From Lates calcarifer (Eukaryota; Chordata; Actinopteri; Centropomidae): a stretch of 64,000 bases of DNA. Positions 13,471 to 26,995 of this stretch are shown here, in pieces (the stretch's first letter is position 1; every line of letters begins with the position of its first letter). The position numbers and the translations under genes were made by a program. The stretch is taken from positions 18,735 to 82,734 of the forward strand of contig NW_026115289.1 of assembly GCF_001640805.2 (NCBI RefSeq), given 5' to 3'. The notes below the pieces were generated by a model that ran no database searches, had not been told where the DNA came from, and was given only the letters and a program-made list of their open reading frames with translations.

Positions 13471-13781
13471 CTCAGTTAGTGTGACGGCCTCAGGGTTGGC
13501 TCGATATTATCTTTCCTGGTTGTATTTGTCCTTTGTTCCAGGATATTGGTGGGTGGAACCGAAACCTTTTCAGAGATACAACACACCTGAGCAGCCTCTC
13601 CCTCTCTTCCTCTGATCTGAACTGATCTGTCATTTGTTTGTAGTTTGTGTTTCATTCTCACACAAAGACATTGCATACATACTGACCAGCTATAGACACA
13701 CCTTCTTGTATTTAAGTCAAAACATTTCACAGGTGCGGACTCTGTGTTTTGTCTCATACGTTTGCTCTGTTTGCTCTCAAT

Positions 13782-14482
13782 TTTTCATGGCATGAATTCC
13801 ACGAGATGCTAGAAATATTTGTTTGAGATACTGGTCCATGTAGACATGATCACTTCACATAATCTGTGCAGATATTCATGCTGCTAGTCTTATGTTCTAC
13901 CACATTGCAAAGGTTTTCAGATCTGACATGCTTTGTGACATGGTGTATAATGGTGCTGGAAGTAGCCATTAGAAGACAGCAAACTGTGGCCAAGTGTGCC
14001 AAGAAAACTTTGCCCACACCGTTACACCACCACCACCACCAGACTGGACTGTTGATACAAGACAGGTTGGGTCCATGGATTCATGTTGTTAATACCAAAT
14101 TCCCATTCTACTATTTTCGAACCCCAGTAGAAATCCAGATTTCCTCAGACCTGGCTACTTCTCCTGTCTTCAACTGTCCAGTTTTGGTGAATCTGTGCCC
14201 ACTGAACAGGTTCATTGTTTCTGTCTTTGGGACTGCCGTTCTCTGGATGTTGTTTGTTTTTAACACCTTCATGAGTTGCTCCAGAGACTGACACACATTT
14301 TGATCACATTTTCCTCAATTCTTGTGTTCAATGTGAACATTATCCTCCTGACCTGTATCTTCATGATTTCTGTATTGCATTGTTGTCACATGATTAACTG
14401 ATGGAATAATTGCACGAACAATCAGGTATACAGATGTCCATGATAATGAGTGTATGTATTTAAGTAATTTGGGTGAACTGTG
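13782..14482 (-). mobile_element. Decayed Tc1-like transposon in U2
   Basis: Copy of the U1 relic, carried by the tandem amplification and nearly identical to it. Confidence 0.65.
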
Positions 14483-15285
14483 CTGCATAAAAAAATACAT
14501 TGAGATCTGACTTCATTTCAGCAGGACAATCCACCCAATGAGTCCTAGGTACAAAAACGATTGTAACACAATTAAACTGTTTAGAGTCAAAGCTAAAATT
14601 GTATGTGTGTGTGTACAAATCTGCATACATGCATCTATTTACAAATTCTGTTTTGACACATATGACTAATTTACATGCCTAAACTAGTACCGTATAATTA
14701 ATTTCAAAATAACTATATAATTACAATTGCTTGGACACAAAATGACACTAAGTTATAAGTTCAATATAAGTTAATTTTAAATAGCTCCTGGAAAAATGTG
14801 TGGAAGAGGAGTAAGAAACATAATGTGGTGAATGTAACTAAAAATACGTTGTTTACTATGTGTACTATGTTTACAGTCTGCCTATAATTTTGTTGTCCTG
14901 ATTGCCTTTTCTGCAAAGTTACTATGTTGTACACACATCTATTGTGTGTCTGTCCATTCTGTAAAAGGAATCGCTGCTATGTTCTTTCTCCTTCCTTTTT
15001 TTTCAATTTTTTCCTACTTTAAGGGTGTTTTAGGGTGGTTTCCTTACTCAAAATAAGGGTTAAAGGACAGAGGGTGTTGTATTTTGTACAGATTGTAAAG
15101 GCCCCTGAGGTAAATTTGTGATTTGTGATGATTAATAAAACCAACTTGACATTAGGACTGTTAGGTAAGACATAGGCAAGAACAAGGTTGGAAAAATCAG
15201 GTTTTAGGACTTTTTTTAAAACAACATTCTAAATATGAACCTATGAAACTAAACCACATGTGGCACATTTCACTCAAAAATTAAC

Positions 15286-15291
15286 TTTATT
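15286..15291 (-). terminator. U2 copy of the polyadenylation signal
   Basis: Minus-strand AATAAA equivalent to the gene A signal at 28,499. Confidence 0.4.
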
Positions 15292-17403
15292 GAGGTTCAC
15301 TGGATAATATCAAATACAGTTTTGCATTCAGAATCTGTTCTTACTTTTACTTTTACTTTCTACTCTTTGGGTTCATGTTTAGGTTAGTAGCCATGAACAT
15401 ATACATATAAGGAGCAGGGAGAGGGCCTTTCCTCCCTTCTCTCTGTCTCTTGGAAAAGTGAGGTCATTGAGTGAGAGCCCGATGTCTCGCTATATATCGT
15501 AAAGATGACTAATATATATATATACTGATGTTGAGAGCTGTTGGGAGAGAGATCCATATTGGCTCGGATCCTCTCACAAGTTACTGCACTGCTTGTTTTG
15601 ATGCTGGACTTCTTTGCAATAAACTTCTATATGCAAGTAAGACAGTGTCAGCGGAGATCTTCTCTTCATCAGCTTCACATCATCACCATCGAATATACCA
15701 CAATAGTAAAATAATAAGTTGTATATAACTAAATGACTAAAAAGACTTTTCTCTCTTCTTCTATTTCTCACATGAACACACATAAAAAACATTATTTTCC
15801 TGTAAGCAAAAGTGTTTTCCTTAAACATGGTGGAGAAATAGTGATTCAAGATCATTACTTGAGAAATCCAACCCACAATCAAATCATTTATTCAAGGTTC
15901 AAGGTTTCATTTAAACAGCCATATAATCAGTGGTACTCCTATCCCAATCATCAAACACTTGAGTCACAAAATAAAGTCATGGACAGAAAAAAAAACTATT
16001 AAATCATTAAAAACACAAAGCCTCTGGGGCATTGGCAGAGACCAGTACCATGTAGACCTTCACATGTCAGCCACCTGCCTCTGTACTATCATCAGTTAAT
16101 GTCAATAATATCAGACCAAAAAAATCTAAAATCTCTCTACATTAATTCACAAAAAAACAAAGTCAAAGTACATAACAAACCACCACTCAAAGAGAACAAA
16201 GATAATAACTTGATAAAAATAGCTGCGCACAAATCCAGAGACCTCATGTCTGCGGGGACATTCAGTAGGTGATCAGGCCTCTGCTGTTTCTTTCCACTGA
16301 GCAAATCTAAAACACCTACCAGAGAGATAAACAGCAATGATAAAGAACTGTCTCATCAACCATTACTTAACACTGAACTACAAATGTGAGGACAGCTGTT
16401 CACACTGGAAAACAAAATCCCATCGCCTGTTGGCGCATCCTTGGTTTGGATAAAGAGTTTGACTAGAACGTACCTGTTCCCATGTCATGGACTCAGTGCA
16501 GCTGCTGGACCGGGTGAATCAGCACACATGTAATTAAAAGTGTCATTAATTATTGTTCAGAACAAGAATATCTCATAATTAAGGCCCTTTAAAACTCATT
16601 ATGTAGACACAAACAAAAGTTTTACCTTACTGATGACATTTCTTCATCCATGCAGGACTTCAGTTCATCATAATATCTCTTCACCATGCCAAGCTCTAAT
16701 GAAAAATCTTTTAAAAGGTAAAATAAATTGGAAACCTGTTTATTTATAAATATTAATTATATATTTACAAAATTGCTGGTGATCTAGCTAAATGCCTTTG
16801 TTTTGAAATGTTCTGTACCTGGGATTGAGTGATGATCTGTTTTGAGTGACAGCTCAATTGATTCCTTCAGAGTTCTCTCCAGTTCCTCCAGGATGAACGT
16901 CTAATCCAGCATCAAAACAACCCATTGTTACTTATCACTCACGCAACCAAATATTGTGTTAAAGATTAACTGAATCATACATGAATTAATGGTTTAGATG
17001 TGTGTTGAGACCGGGCAAAATGGTTCATTCATATAGGCAGATTTGTGTTTTAGAATAATAACAATATTTGCACATCTATGACAGTGACTGCAGTGTTTAA
17101 GTAGCAAAAGCAACTTTTAGAGTGGTGTATATTCCTCTTTAATACATACAATACTTTAATACAGAAAACACCTTCATGTAGATGATGAACTACAATCTTG
17201 GACAAAGATAAAGATGTGCAGATTTTTGGCCATGTCAAACATAGTGTCCTTTGAGTCATGTACATGCTTCTCAATAGTGTCCCTCATGTTTTTCAGCGTG
17301 TCCTGTCCTGTAAATTTTGCTGCTTCTACAATAAAACAGGAAAAAGTTGTCAAATGTCTGCACAGTCATGATGAATGTACATGTCTATTATTATGATGAC
17401 AGG

Positions 17404-17406
<3 letters not shown>

Positions 17407-17467
<61 letters not shown>

Positions 17468-17522
17468 ATACAGAAAGTAATACTAGTAAAGTAATACAGA
17501 AGATATATATATATATATATAC
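17407..17522. repeat. Expanded TA microsatellites beside exon 17, U2
   Basis: The first run (17,407-17,464) is about twice as long as in U1; the second (17,503-17,520) again touches the exon 17 donor. Confidence 0.88.
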
Positions 17523-17806
17523 TTGTGTAGCAGTCTTGCATTTCTTTCTCGATTGTCTCGATCAGACTGTTGTAAATTGTTTTCTTACTTTCCTGGATAA
17601 TTTTGTTGACTCTTGTCTTAATTTTTTCCTCCTTAAAGAGAAAACATAAAGTATGAACAAACAAACAAACAAGGTAATTTGAATAAGGCTATTCTTTTTT
17701 CATAAAAAACAACCTAAAAAAAACAAAAAAAAAAACTTATTTTACCTCAAAAGCAGTGAATTATTTAAACAGATTTGCAGCCTATTTTCCACCTGGTGGG
17801 GGTGGA

Positions 17807-18258
17807 TATACACTCACTAGTCAGTTTATCAGTTACACCTGGCAAATACCGGGTTGGAACCCTTTTGCCTTCAGCACTGCCTTAGCTCTTCATGGCATAG
17901 ATTCAACAAGGTGCTGGAAACATTCCTCAGAGATTTTGGTCCATAATGACATAGTATTTGCACATCCATGATGTGAATCTCCCATTCCACCACATCCCAA
18001 AGGAGCTCTATTGTAGATCCCTGTAGATCAGCAATTTCTGAACTACTCAGACCAGCCCATCTGGCACCAACAACCAGCCACATTCAAAGTCACTTAAATC
18101 ACCTTTCTTCCCCATTTTGATGCTCGATTTGAACTTCAGCAGATTATCTTGACCATGTGTACATGCTTAAATACATTGAGTTGCTGCCATGTGAATGGCT
18201 GATTAGACATTTGCATTAATTAACAGGTGTACCTAATAAAGAGGCTGTTGAGTGTATA
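17807..18258. mobile_element. Internally deleted Tc1-like element in intron 16, U2
   Basis: Near-identical copy of the U1 element at the same intronic site, inherited through unit duplication. Confidence 0.75.
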
Positions 18259-20260
18259 TTTTGCCCACTCAGACTATAGACAAAAAATGTTTATATATCC
18301 CCATTCGTAAATTAAAAACATTTAATGTTTATAGTTAGATACAGCTAATCGTGTATCTAGATGATTAGATGTATCTAATCATGTGGATACAGCTCCTGAC
18401 CTGTATCTACATGTTTTAATGCTCTGTACTGCTGCCAAATGATTGGCTGACTGGCAGAGATAGGAGTTACACATGTGCAAGTCTCAAATAAATTTGGTGA
18501 GAATCAAGTGAGACAGAGAGAGATATGTGTTTAATTAAACTGTTTGATAAGAGACTAATGGGTAGGATGATAATATTCTGGTGTTTTACCTCTGTCTGAA
18601 GAAAAATCAGTTGCAGTTCGACATCTTTATACTTTGGAATCAACTTCTGTGTGTCAAGTGAAAATGTTTTGATGACTCCGTTGAATGGTCCACATTTTGC
18701 GTCATTTCTGAAAAATGTTTACAAGTTGAAATGTTTTGTATAATTATTATGTAATATGGATTAATTGAATAAAGTAGAATTTGTTAATTCTAGACATCCT
18801 CTGGAGTTTGTAAATGTTCCAACAAAAGCTTTTGTGTCTTCATTAAGTCATTTCTTACGGGAAGGTCCTCCTGAAGTTTTCATCAATGCTGTTAGTCAGG
18901 CATGAACTTAACTTCATGTTGATATTTATTTGCTTCCCTTTTTTTGGTTTGTGGGTGCCTTTTTTCTCAACTATACACCTCAGTGTCCTGTGAAAAGCTG
19001 CATTTGATTTGTTTTTCTGAAACAAAACAGGAACATACATCTTTAAAGACATATTCGTATTAAGTGCAAGATCAATTGCTTCAATCAAAGTCTAATCAAA
19101 ATACATACAGGATGTAAGATGGACTTCAAGTTTCCTTCACATCAACTTTTTGATTTTTCAACCCCCTCAACAAGACATTTTTCAAAAGCCTCATAAGCCT
19201 CTTCCATGGGTTTTCGGACTCTATCAAGTTCATGTTTCATGGTTGCTTCAAGCTTTGCACACACATCTGTTTTTATGCCAGCCTGAAATCAAACACAGGT
19301 TTATTTATGAAATTCTGTTGGTCATGTGTATGACTGCCCTTTAATTACTGTGGTTATGCAGCCTCTCTGAAGTAACTAAAACTTCAACTACCTTTAAGGC
19401 TAAAATTTTTTATAAGTGACATTTCATGTGGACTCTTTCAGTATTTAATTGACATTAAAACATAGTTACTCCACAAGTCAGTAAGAAGCCAGGCATTTGA
19501 CATATCCATACTTTCAATGCAGTGAGTGTAGTTAACATATTTGACATGAATTTGTTATGTGACCTACCTCTTCTCTGCATCTTGCCCCTTGAATCAGAGA
19601 CAGAATCCCGTAAGCTCCAGACACATAGTTTAATGTCTCTGAGTGACAGTCATTGAGATCTTGCAGAAATTCCTGAAGTTGGGGTATTTCTGTAAAATGG
19701 AAATTTAGTTTGTATTTTACATATTTTTCTTTAAATTATAAGTCATTCTTATTTGAAATAAAGTGCTTAAAGTAAATATGTATTTGAGCTCCACATTTTC
19801 TGTCATGGAGACTTCACCTACCAGTTTCTTCTGGCTTCAGACGTTTCCCTTCTGGAAACTCTGTGGAGCTCACTGTGAACACTTTGAAACAGTCCTCACT
19901 GAAGTGTTTCTGAAAAAAAGGGCTTTGATTTTGATGCAAGCTTGTCACTGTAGACAATCTTTGTCTTACATTTTCTGTCAGTCTATGTAGCTCACCTTAA
20001 TCTTGCTTTTTTTCCTGAATTCTCTGATCACTTTTGTCTTGGCTTTCTTGTTTCTTTCAGATATGCGATCAGCTGCTGAACTAAAAGCAAAGACTTTTTT
20101 TTATCAAGTGGCACATTCTACAGTAAGTCAGGTAAGGATTTCTGATGATTCCCTGTCACGCTCGCGGATGTGTCATCAACTCAAGTTACTGAAGTGGTAA
20201 TTAGTCAGTAAAACAAGACATATGATGGCACAATCGTCACAATAAACAAGTTGAAATTAA

Positions 20261-22969
20261 CTGTTTGTATCAACCTGCAGTTCATGGGTTGGCACAAGGA
20301 AATTTTCAAACTGATCTGTATAGACTTGATTAACTGGTAGAGCTGGTGGCTGATGTAACAATGTTCTCTATATAATGTTTAGTTGAAAGGTTGAGAAGAT
20401 TGTGCTGTGACTGTATCATTAATTGTTGTCAGTCAGTTGATTTATAGATGGTGGTCATACATTTTTAATGACAACTTGTTTGGTCACTTTCACTCTCTTT
20501 ACTGCTGTGCTGCTCTAAAGAACCATGTCTGCAACATGTCAGGAAAAGCAGCAAAGGTTCTCTTTGGTAAAGTAAAAATAGAGACCACTGACCAGTTTCT
20601 ATTGACTTTTTGTATTGTTTGTATTAGAAGAAAACACAACTGTATTTCATAAGTAAGCTGCAGATGGAGGAGCTATTCAGAGATCACACTGACTCATTCA
20701 CGTCACTGTCATGTTTTAAAACTGGTTTGGTAACTTTGATGAAAAAACCTCTCATATTACAACATTACAGCTGAAAAAGTCAACAGCAACAATATGTTTC
20801 CATAAAGAGTGTGTCATTACTCAGGACAAGCCACTGATTATTTACTGTAAACAGTTTTTAAAGGCACAATTTCTTCATAAGACTGTGGTTCCTGTAAAAT
20901 ACAGGTGAGAGGGAAATCAGATAAAACTGAAACTATATACTTATATAAGTATATATAATATAGGTTTAAATGGAAAAATATAGCATGTTCTCTTGTAATT
21001 TGAGTGAACTGAACTGAACTTTCTCAGGATCTTCATATTGACGTAACAGTTCTAACTTTTGTGTGGTGAGGTTGTGGTGTTTTTCTCAGTACAGCTGTTT
21101 GCATGTCAAAACATGTTCGTTCTGGGTGTGCATGTCATTAGATAACTTCCTGGTCCATGCATCAACAGAAGAGAGTTACACATGTGCAAGTCTCAAATAA
21201 ATTTGGTGAGAATCAAGTGAGACAGAGAGAGATATGTGTTTAATTAAACTGTTTGATAAGAGACTAATGGGTAGGATGATAATATTCTGGTGTTTTACCT
21301 CTGTCTGAAGAAAAATCAGTTGCAGTTCGACATCTTTATACTTTGGAATCAACTTCTGTGTGTCAAGTGAAAATGTTTTGATGACTCCGTTGAATGGTCC
21401 ACATTTTGCGTCATTTCTGAAAAATGTTTACAAGTTGAAATGTTTTGTATAATTATTATGTAATATGGATTAATTGAATAAAGTAGAATTTGTTAATTCT
21501 AGACATCCTCTGGAGTTTGTAAATGTTCCAACAAAAGCTTTTGTGTCTTCATTAAGTCATTTCTTACGGGAAGGTCCTCCTGAAGTTTTCATCAATGCTG
21601 TTAGTCAGGCATGAACTTAACTTCATGTTGATATTTATTTGCTTCCCTTTTTTTGGTTTGTGGGTGCCTTTTTTCTCAACTATACACCTCAGTGTCCTGT
21701 GAAAAGCTGCATTTGATTTGTTTTTCTGAAACAAAACAGGAACATACATCTTTAAAGACATATTCGTATTAAGTGCAAGATCAATTGCTTCAATCAAAGT
21801 CTAATCAAAATACATACAGGATGTAAGATGGACTTCAAGTTTCCTTCACATCAACTTTTTGATTTTTCAACCCCCTCAACAAGACATTTTTCAAAAGCCT
21901 CATAAGCCTCTTCCATGGGTTTTCGGACTCTATCAAGTTCATGTTTCATGGTTGCTTCAAGCTTTGCACACACATCTGTTTTTATGCCAGCCTGAAATCA
22001 AACACAGGTTTATTTATGAAATTCTGTTGGTCATGTGTATGACTGCCCTTTAATTACTGTGGTTATGCAGCCTCTCTGAAGTAACTAAAACTTCAACTAC
22101 CTTTAAGGCTAAAATTTTTTATAAGTGACATTTCATGTGGACTCTTTCAGTATTTAATTGACATTAAAACATAGTTACTCCACAAGTCAGTAAGAAGCCA
22201 GGCATTTGACATATCCATACTTTCAATGCAGTGAGTGTAGTTAACATATTTGACATGAATTTGTTATGTGACCTACCTCTTCTCTGCATCTTGCCCCTTG
22301 AATCAGAGACAGAATCCCGTAAGCTCCAGACACATAGTTTAATGTCTCTGAGTGACAGTCATTGAGATCTTGCAGAAATTCCTGAAGTTGGGGTATTTCT
22401 GTAAAATGGAAATTTAGTTTGTATTTTACATATTTTTCTTTAAATTATAAGTCATTCTTATTTGAAATAAAGTGCTTAAAGTAAATATGTATTTGAGCTC
22501 CACATTTTCTGTCATGGAGACTTCACCTACCAGTTTCTTCTGGCTTCAGACGTTTCCCTTCTGGAAACTCTGTGGAGCTCACTGTGAACACTTTGAAACA
22601 GTCCTCACTGAAGTGTTTCTGAAAAAAAGGGCTTTGATTTTGATGCAAGCTTGTCACTGTAGACAATCTTTGTCTTACATTTTCTGTCAGTCTATGTAGC
22701 TCACCTTAATCTTGCTTTTTTTCCTGAATTCTCTGATCACTTTTGTCTTGGCTTTCTTGTTTCTTTCAGATATGCGATCAGCTGCTGAACTAAAAGCAAA
22801 GACTTTTTTTTATCAAGTGGCACATTCTACAGTAAGTCAGGTAAGGATTTCTGATGATTCCCTGTCACGCTCGCGGATGTGTCATCAACTCAAGTTACTG
22901 AAGTGGTAATTAGTCAGTAAAACAAGACATATGATGGCACAATCGTCACAATAAACAAGTTGAAATTAA
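20261..22969. repeat. Tandem unit U3 (2,709 bp, internally deleted)
   Basis: The first about 917 bp match the start of U2 (9,756 onward). The sequence then jumps, at about 21,177, to the equivalent of U2 position 18,466 and runs to the unit end. About 7.8 kb is missing. Confidence 0.92.
21299..22789 (-). pseudogene. U3: NUGGC-like fragment, exons 11-16 only
   Basis: Exons 22789-22705, 22618-22531, 22398-22277, 21991-21818, 21725-21568 and 21416-21299 are almost identical to U2. Exons 17-22 are missing because of an internal deletion. Exon 14 carries the shared TGA at 21851-21853. No start, GTPase core, end or polyadenylation signal is present. Confidence 0.86.
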
Positions 22970-25748
22970 CTGTTTGTATCAACCTGCAGTTCATGGGTTG
23001 GCACAAGGAAATTTTCAAACTGATCTGTATAGACTTGATTAACTGGTAGAGCTGGTGGCTGATGTAACAATGTTCTCTATATAATGTTTAGTTGAAAGGT
23101 TGAGAAGATTGTGCTGTGACTGTATCATTAATTGTTGTCAGTCAGTTGATTTATAGATGGTGGTCATACATTTTTAATGACAACTTGTTTGGTCACTTTC
23201 ACTCTCTTTACTGCTGTGCTGCTCTAAAGAACCATGTCTGCAACATGTCAGGAAAAGCAGCAAAGGTTCTCTTTGGTAAAGTAAAAATAGAGACCACTGA
23301 CCAGTTTCTATTGACTTTTTGTATTGTTTGTATTAGAAGAAAACACAACTGTATTTCATAAGTAAGCTGCAGATGGAGGAGCTATTCAGAGATCACACTG
23401 ACTCATTCACGTCACTGTCATGTTTTAAAACTGGTTTGGTAACTTTGATGAAAAAACCTCTCATATTACAACATTACAGCTGAAAAAGTCAACAGCAACA
23501 ATATGTTTCCATAAAGAGTGTGTCATTACTCAGGACAAGCCACTGATTATTTACTGTAAACAGTTTTTAAAGGCACAATTTCTTCATAAGACTGTGGTTC
23601 CTGTAAAATACAGGTGAGAGGGAAATCAGATAAAACTGAAACTATATACTTATATAAGTATATATAATATAGGTTTAAATGGAAAAATATAGCATGTTCT
23701 CTTGTAATTTGGGTGAACTGAACTGAACTTTCTCAGGATCTTGATATTGACGTAACAGTTCTAACTTTTGTGTGGTGAGGTTGTGGTGTTTTTCTCAGTA
23801 CAGCTGTTTGCATATCAAAAGGTGTTCGTTTATGGGTGTGCATGTCATTAGATAACTTCCTGGTCCATGCATCAACAGAAGAGAACTTCCTTTGCACACA
23901 TGCAAAACAAACAAATTTATACAAAAAGGTTCTGCTCCATCTGTTGAACTAACCTTGGGGCATATGAGACAAGCCACTTGATAAACACAGCAGAATTGTG
24001 TGGTTGGTTGATACCATACCACTGATATTATTGCTTTCACATTTTTCACTGTGATTGTTTTAGCCCACATTTTTCATTACTGTACAAGAAACAGAACAAA
24101 TGAATAAAATGACTTTATATTTTCCAAAGCGGCAAAGTCATTATAAACTCACTAATGTCTCACTAACATAGAAGATACATGAGACATGATATTCTAAAGT
24201 TACTGCTGTGTTACTCCAGTGTTGAGTAGGCCTTACACACTGTGAGCAGCACATATTCATATTCAGATTCATATTCACCTCACCATGTTTTTGTTTGTTT
24301 AGAGAAAGCTGCTTTGTATCAAAGGATACTGAACTTTAAAATGTGATTCTATGTCAAATGAGCCAAAAATAATCTGATGTTTTAAAACTGGTGTCTTTAG
24401 GATAATGAAAACAAAAGGAACAGTTTAACATAGTTTTGTTTTGTGTGCTGAGGTTTTCTGATATGGGAACCTGAAACTTTTGCCCTCTCAATTAAATAAA
24501 TGTGAATGGAATTAGTTTTTGTTGCTTGAAGCATTGAAGCATTACAGCCAACAGGAACATATTTTTCCAGAAACAATGTGTCATTGCTCCACATACTTTA
24601 CTTTCAACAGTTTTTACAGGTAACATTTTTTCGGATGAAAGTAGTTCCTATGAAATACAATGAAGTTTAGAGACAGACTTTTAAAAATTTCAGCAGATAA
24701 AATCAAATCTACCTACTCGGCTAATAACCAGTGGAAAATGCAGTATGTTGGATGAAAAAACTTAACTTAATCTTCTCAGGACCTTGATATTAACATTCTC
24801 TCTGGTGTTCAATAAAGGTCCATAATAATATAACCAAAGTATAGATACACAGCTTAGATTTGGTTCATATGAGGTTAGAAATTGTTCCTAACATGTTGAG
24901 ACCTGTTTCCTGGGAGTGCTGCAGCTTCATAGATGTATCAGATCATCATGTGTCTGTACAAATACTAGAGTTTGATGATTTAATTTTGTGACTAGCACTC
25001 AGGTTCTTACTTTGACCACTTTTATGTGGGGATATTGGGTGTAAGTGCTGCAATCATAAGATCACAAACTCCTGGCAGGTCTGTTAAGAAGATTACATTT
25101 AATTGTTTTTGTGTAAGATGTTTAAAAATGTTTCAAAATTATTCCTTTCGTGTGTGCACATCATTTATATGTTCTTTGTGCGTCTATCAATGGAAGAGTG
25201 CTCACCTTTGCACACATGCAAATAAACAAACTGATGCAAAAAGGATGCACGCTGTTTATCCTGAAGTGAAACTAACCTAATGCATTCTTGGGATGATTGA
25301 TAACTTAATGGCCTAAGGTAGAAGGAGATGAGTTGAACAGCTCTTGTTACATGCACATACAGTTCAAGTCTTTGAGTAATTCCACAAAAAGTTTGAAGTT
25401 AGTATATTTTGTGTTATTTCTGTTTCAAGTAATTGAAAATTGCAAGTTATCACTGTCAAAATAGTGATCACTGTAGACTGACGTTGCCAAATCAGGCCAA
25501 TAGAGTGGATGTCGGGCAAGTGCAAATCCATGTTCAGTGGTTAACTGCACGAAGGCCAATGTTGTCTGCTTTCTCAGACACTGAGAAAATGGACAACAAA
25601 AAAATTATGAACGCATTTGAAAAACTAAATATTTAGTTTATTGTACTCAACTAATTTATGTGCAATCATTTCAGCTCAGAAAGTCTCTGCCACAGTTAAC
25701 TGTCACTTACAGTTGCATCTCTCTCCTCTCCTCTTCTGTCTGTTTCAG

Positions 25749-26044
25749 TGTGTGCCCCTCCCCACACATACTGAGCAGAGCACAGACATATTGACAACTC
25801 CTTATGTTAAGTGCAATAAAAGCTTTCCAAAAAGTCTTATCAATTACTCTAAATCCAGATGGACAGATGTCAGTACCAAATATCTGAAAGTTAGGTTAAA
25901 GAACCAAGATTTTTTAAACACAAGCAATCTGGCTCCTCTCCCATGGAGTGCAATAGTAAAAGGAGAATGGACGGATCAAAGGTGTAGGTTTAATATTGAC
26001 ATTGGTGGGGATATTAAAATAGTCTACAGGGCCAGCCCTGGTAG
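25749..26044 (+). CDS. Unrecognised exon-like open block in U4
   Basis: Third copy, same protein as U2 by eye, again with a TTTCAG acceptor and GTAAGG donor. U3 lacks it because of the deletion. Retention of the frame in three copies is suggestive, but the copies are recent. Confidence 0.45.
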
Positions 26045-26995
26045 GTAAGGCTTTTTGCATGTACTATCTCACATGTTAACAAGAAATGGCAAAGTAAATC
26101 CTATTAGTGATATTGGGTTAGGAAGGCAGGACTGAGAAGAAGCTGTTAACTATTTGTGTACCAAGTATAATTACTGACAAAAACAACAATTCAGTACAAG
26201 CTGGATACTACCATCCCTACCAAATTCTACAGCCTTGGGGAAGATTTTGTTGCATTCAATATATGTAACACAGAAAACATTCCTGACAAAAGAAGTAAAC
26301 AACAAAATCCTCCAGTCACTTGTGATCATGTAACTTGAGCTTCTCCACAAATTAAATGACACAGGAATATGTTAGCATACTACCCAGTAAGTTTAAACTA
26401 GCAAGTAAACTTATTAACCTACCACCACAGTGTTGCTTACCTCTTCTATGCATCACTGAGGGGAGGTAAAGGTGAGAGATACCCTTTATACAGGGGAGGA
26501 GTCTCAAACGTTCCACATATTGACTCTGAAAGCCTAACATGTCAGGTTATAACTATTTGAACAGATTTTACAGTTGACAGGGATGTGAGATTATCAACAG
26601 TTGAGAGAAAGACTTATAAAATAAAACTAAAACAGTCTACTTGGCCAACAACCACTTGGTGTAAATGGAAAAACACACTGAGCACTCAGTTAGTGTGACG
26701 GCCTCAGGGTTGGCTCGATATTATCTTTCCTGGTTGTATTTGTCCTTTGTTCCAGGATATTGGTGGGTGGAACCGAAACCTTTTCAGAGATACAACACAC
26801 CTGAGCAGCCTCTCCCTCTCTTCCTCTGATCTGAACTGATCTGTCATTTGTTTGTAGTTTGTGTTTCATTCTCACACAAAGACATTGCATACATACTGAC
26901 CAGCTATAGACACACCTTCTTGTATTTAAGTCAAAACATTTCATAGGTGCGGACTCTGTGTTTTGTCTCATACGTTTGCTCTGTTTGCTCTCAAT

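Larger units (their letters stand above)
16262..20080 (-). pseudogene. U2: headless NUGGC-like pseudogene, exons 11-22 with broken exon 18
   Basis: Exons by homology are 20080-19996, 19909-19822, 19689-19568, 19282-19109, 19016-18859, 18707-18590, 17631-17523, 17325-17222 (partial), 16900-16819, 16695-16626, 16504-16474 and 16306-16262. Exon 14 has the same TGA (19142-19144) as U1 and U3. A 90-bp deletion relative to U1 removes the last 30 nt of exon 18 and its donor (junction at 17221/17222). A TA repeat next to exon 17 is much longer than in the other units. No 5' exons are present. Confidence 0.86.
9756..20260. repeat. Tandem unit U2 (10,505 bp)
   Basis: A complete unit. Its left 7.2 kb matches U4 almost base for base, while its right 3.3 kb (from about 17,000) matches U1 and U3 better, so it is mosaic. 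Contents are in the same order as U1. Confidence 0.92.
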
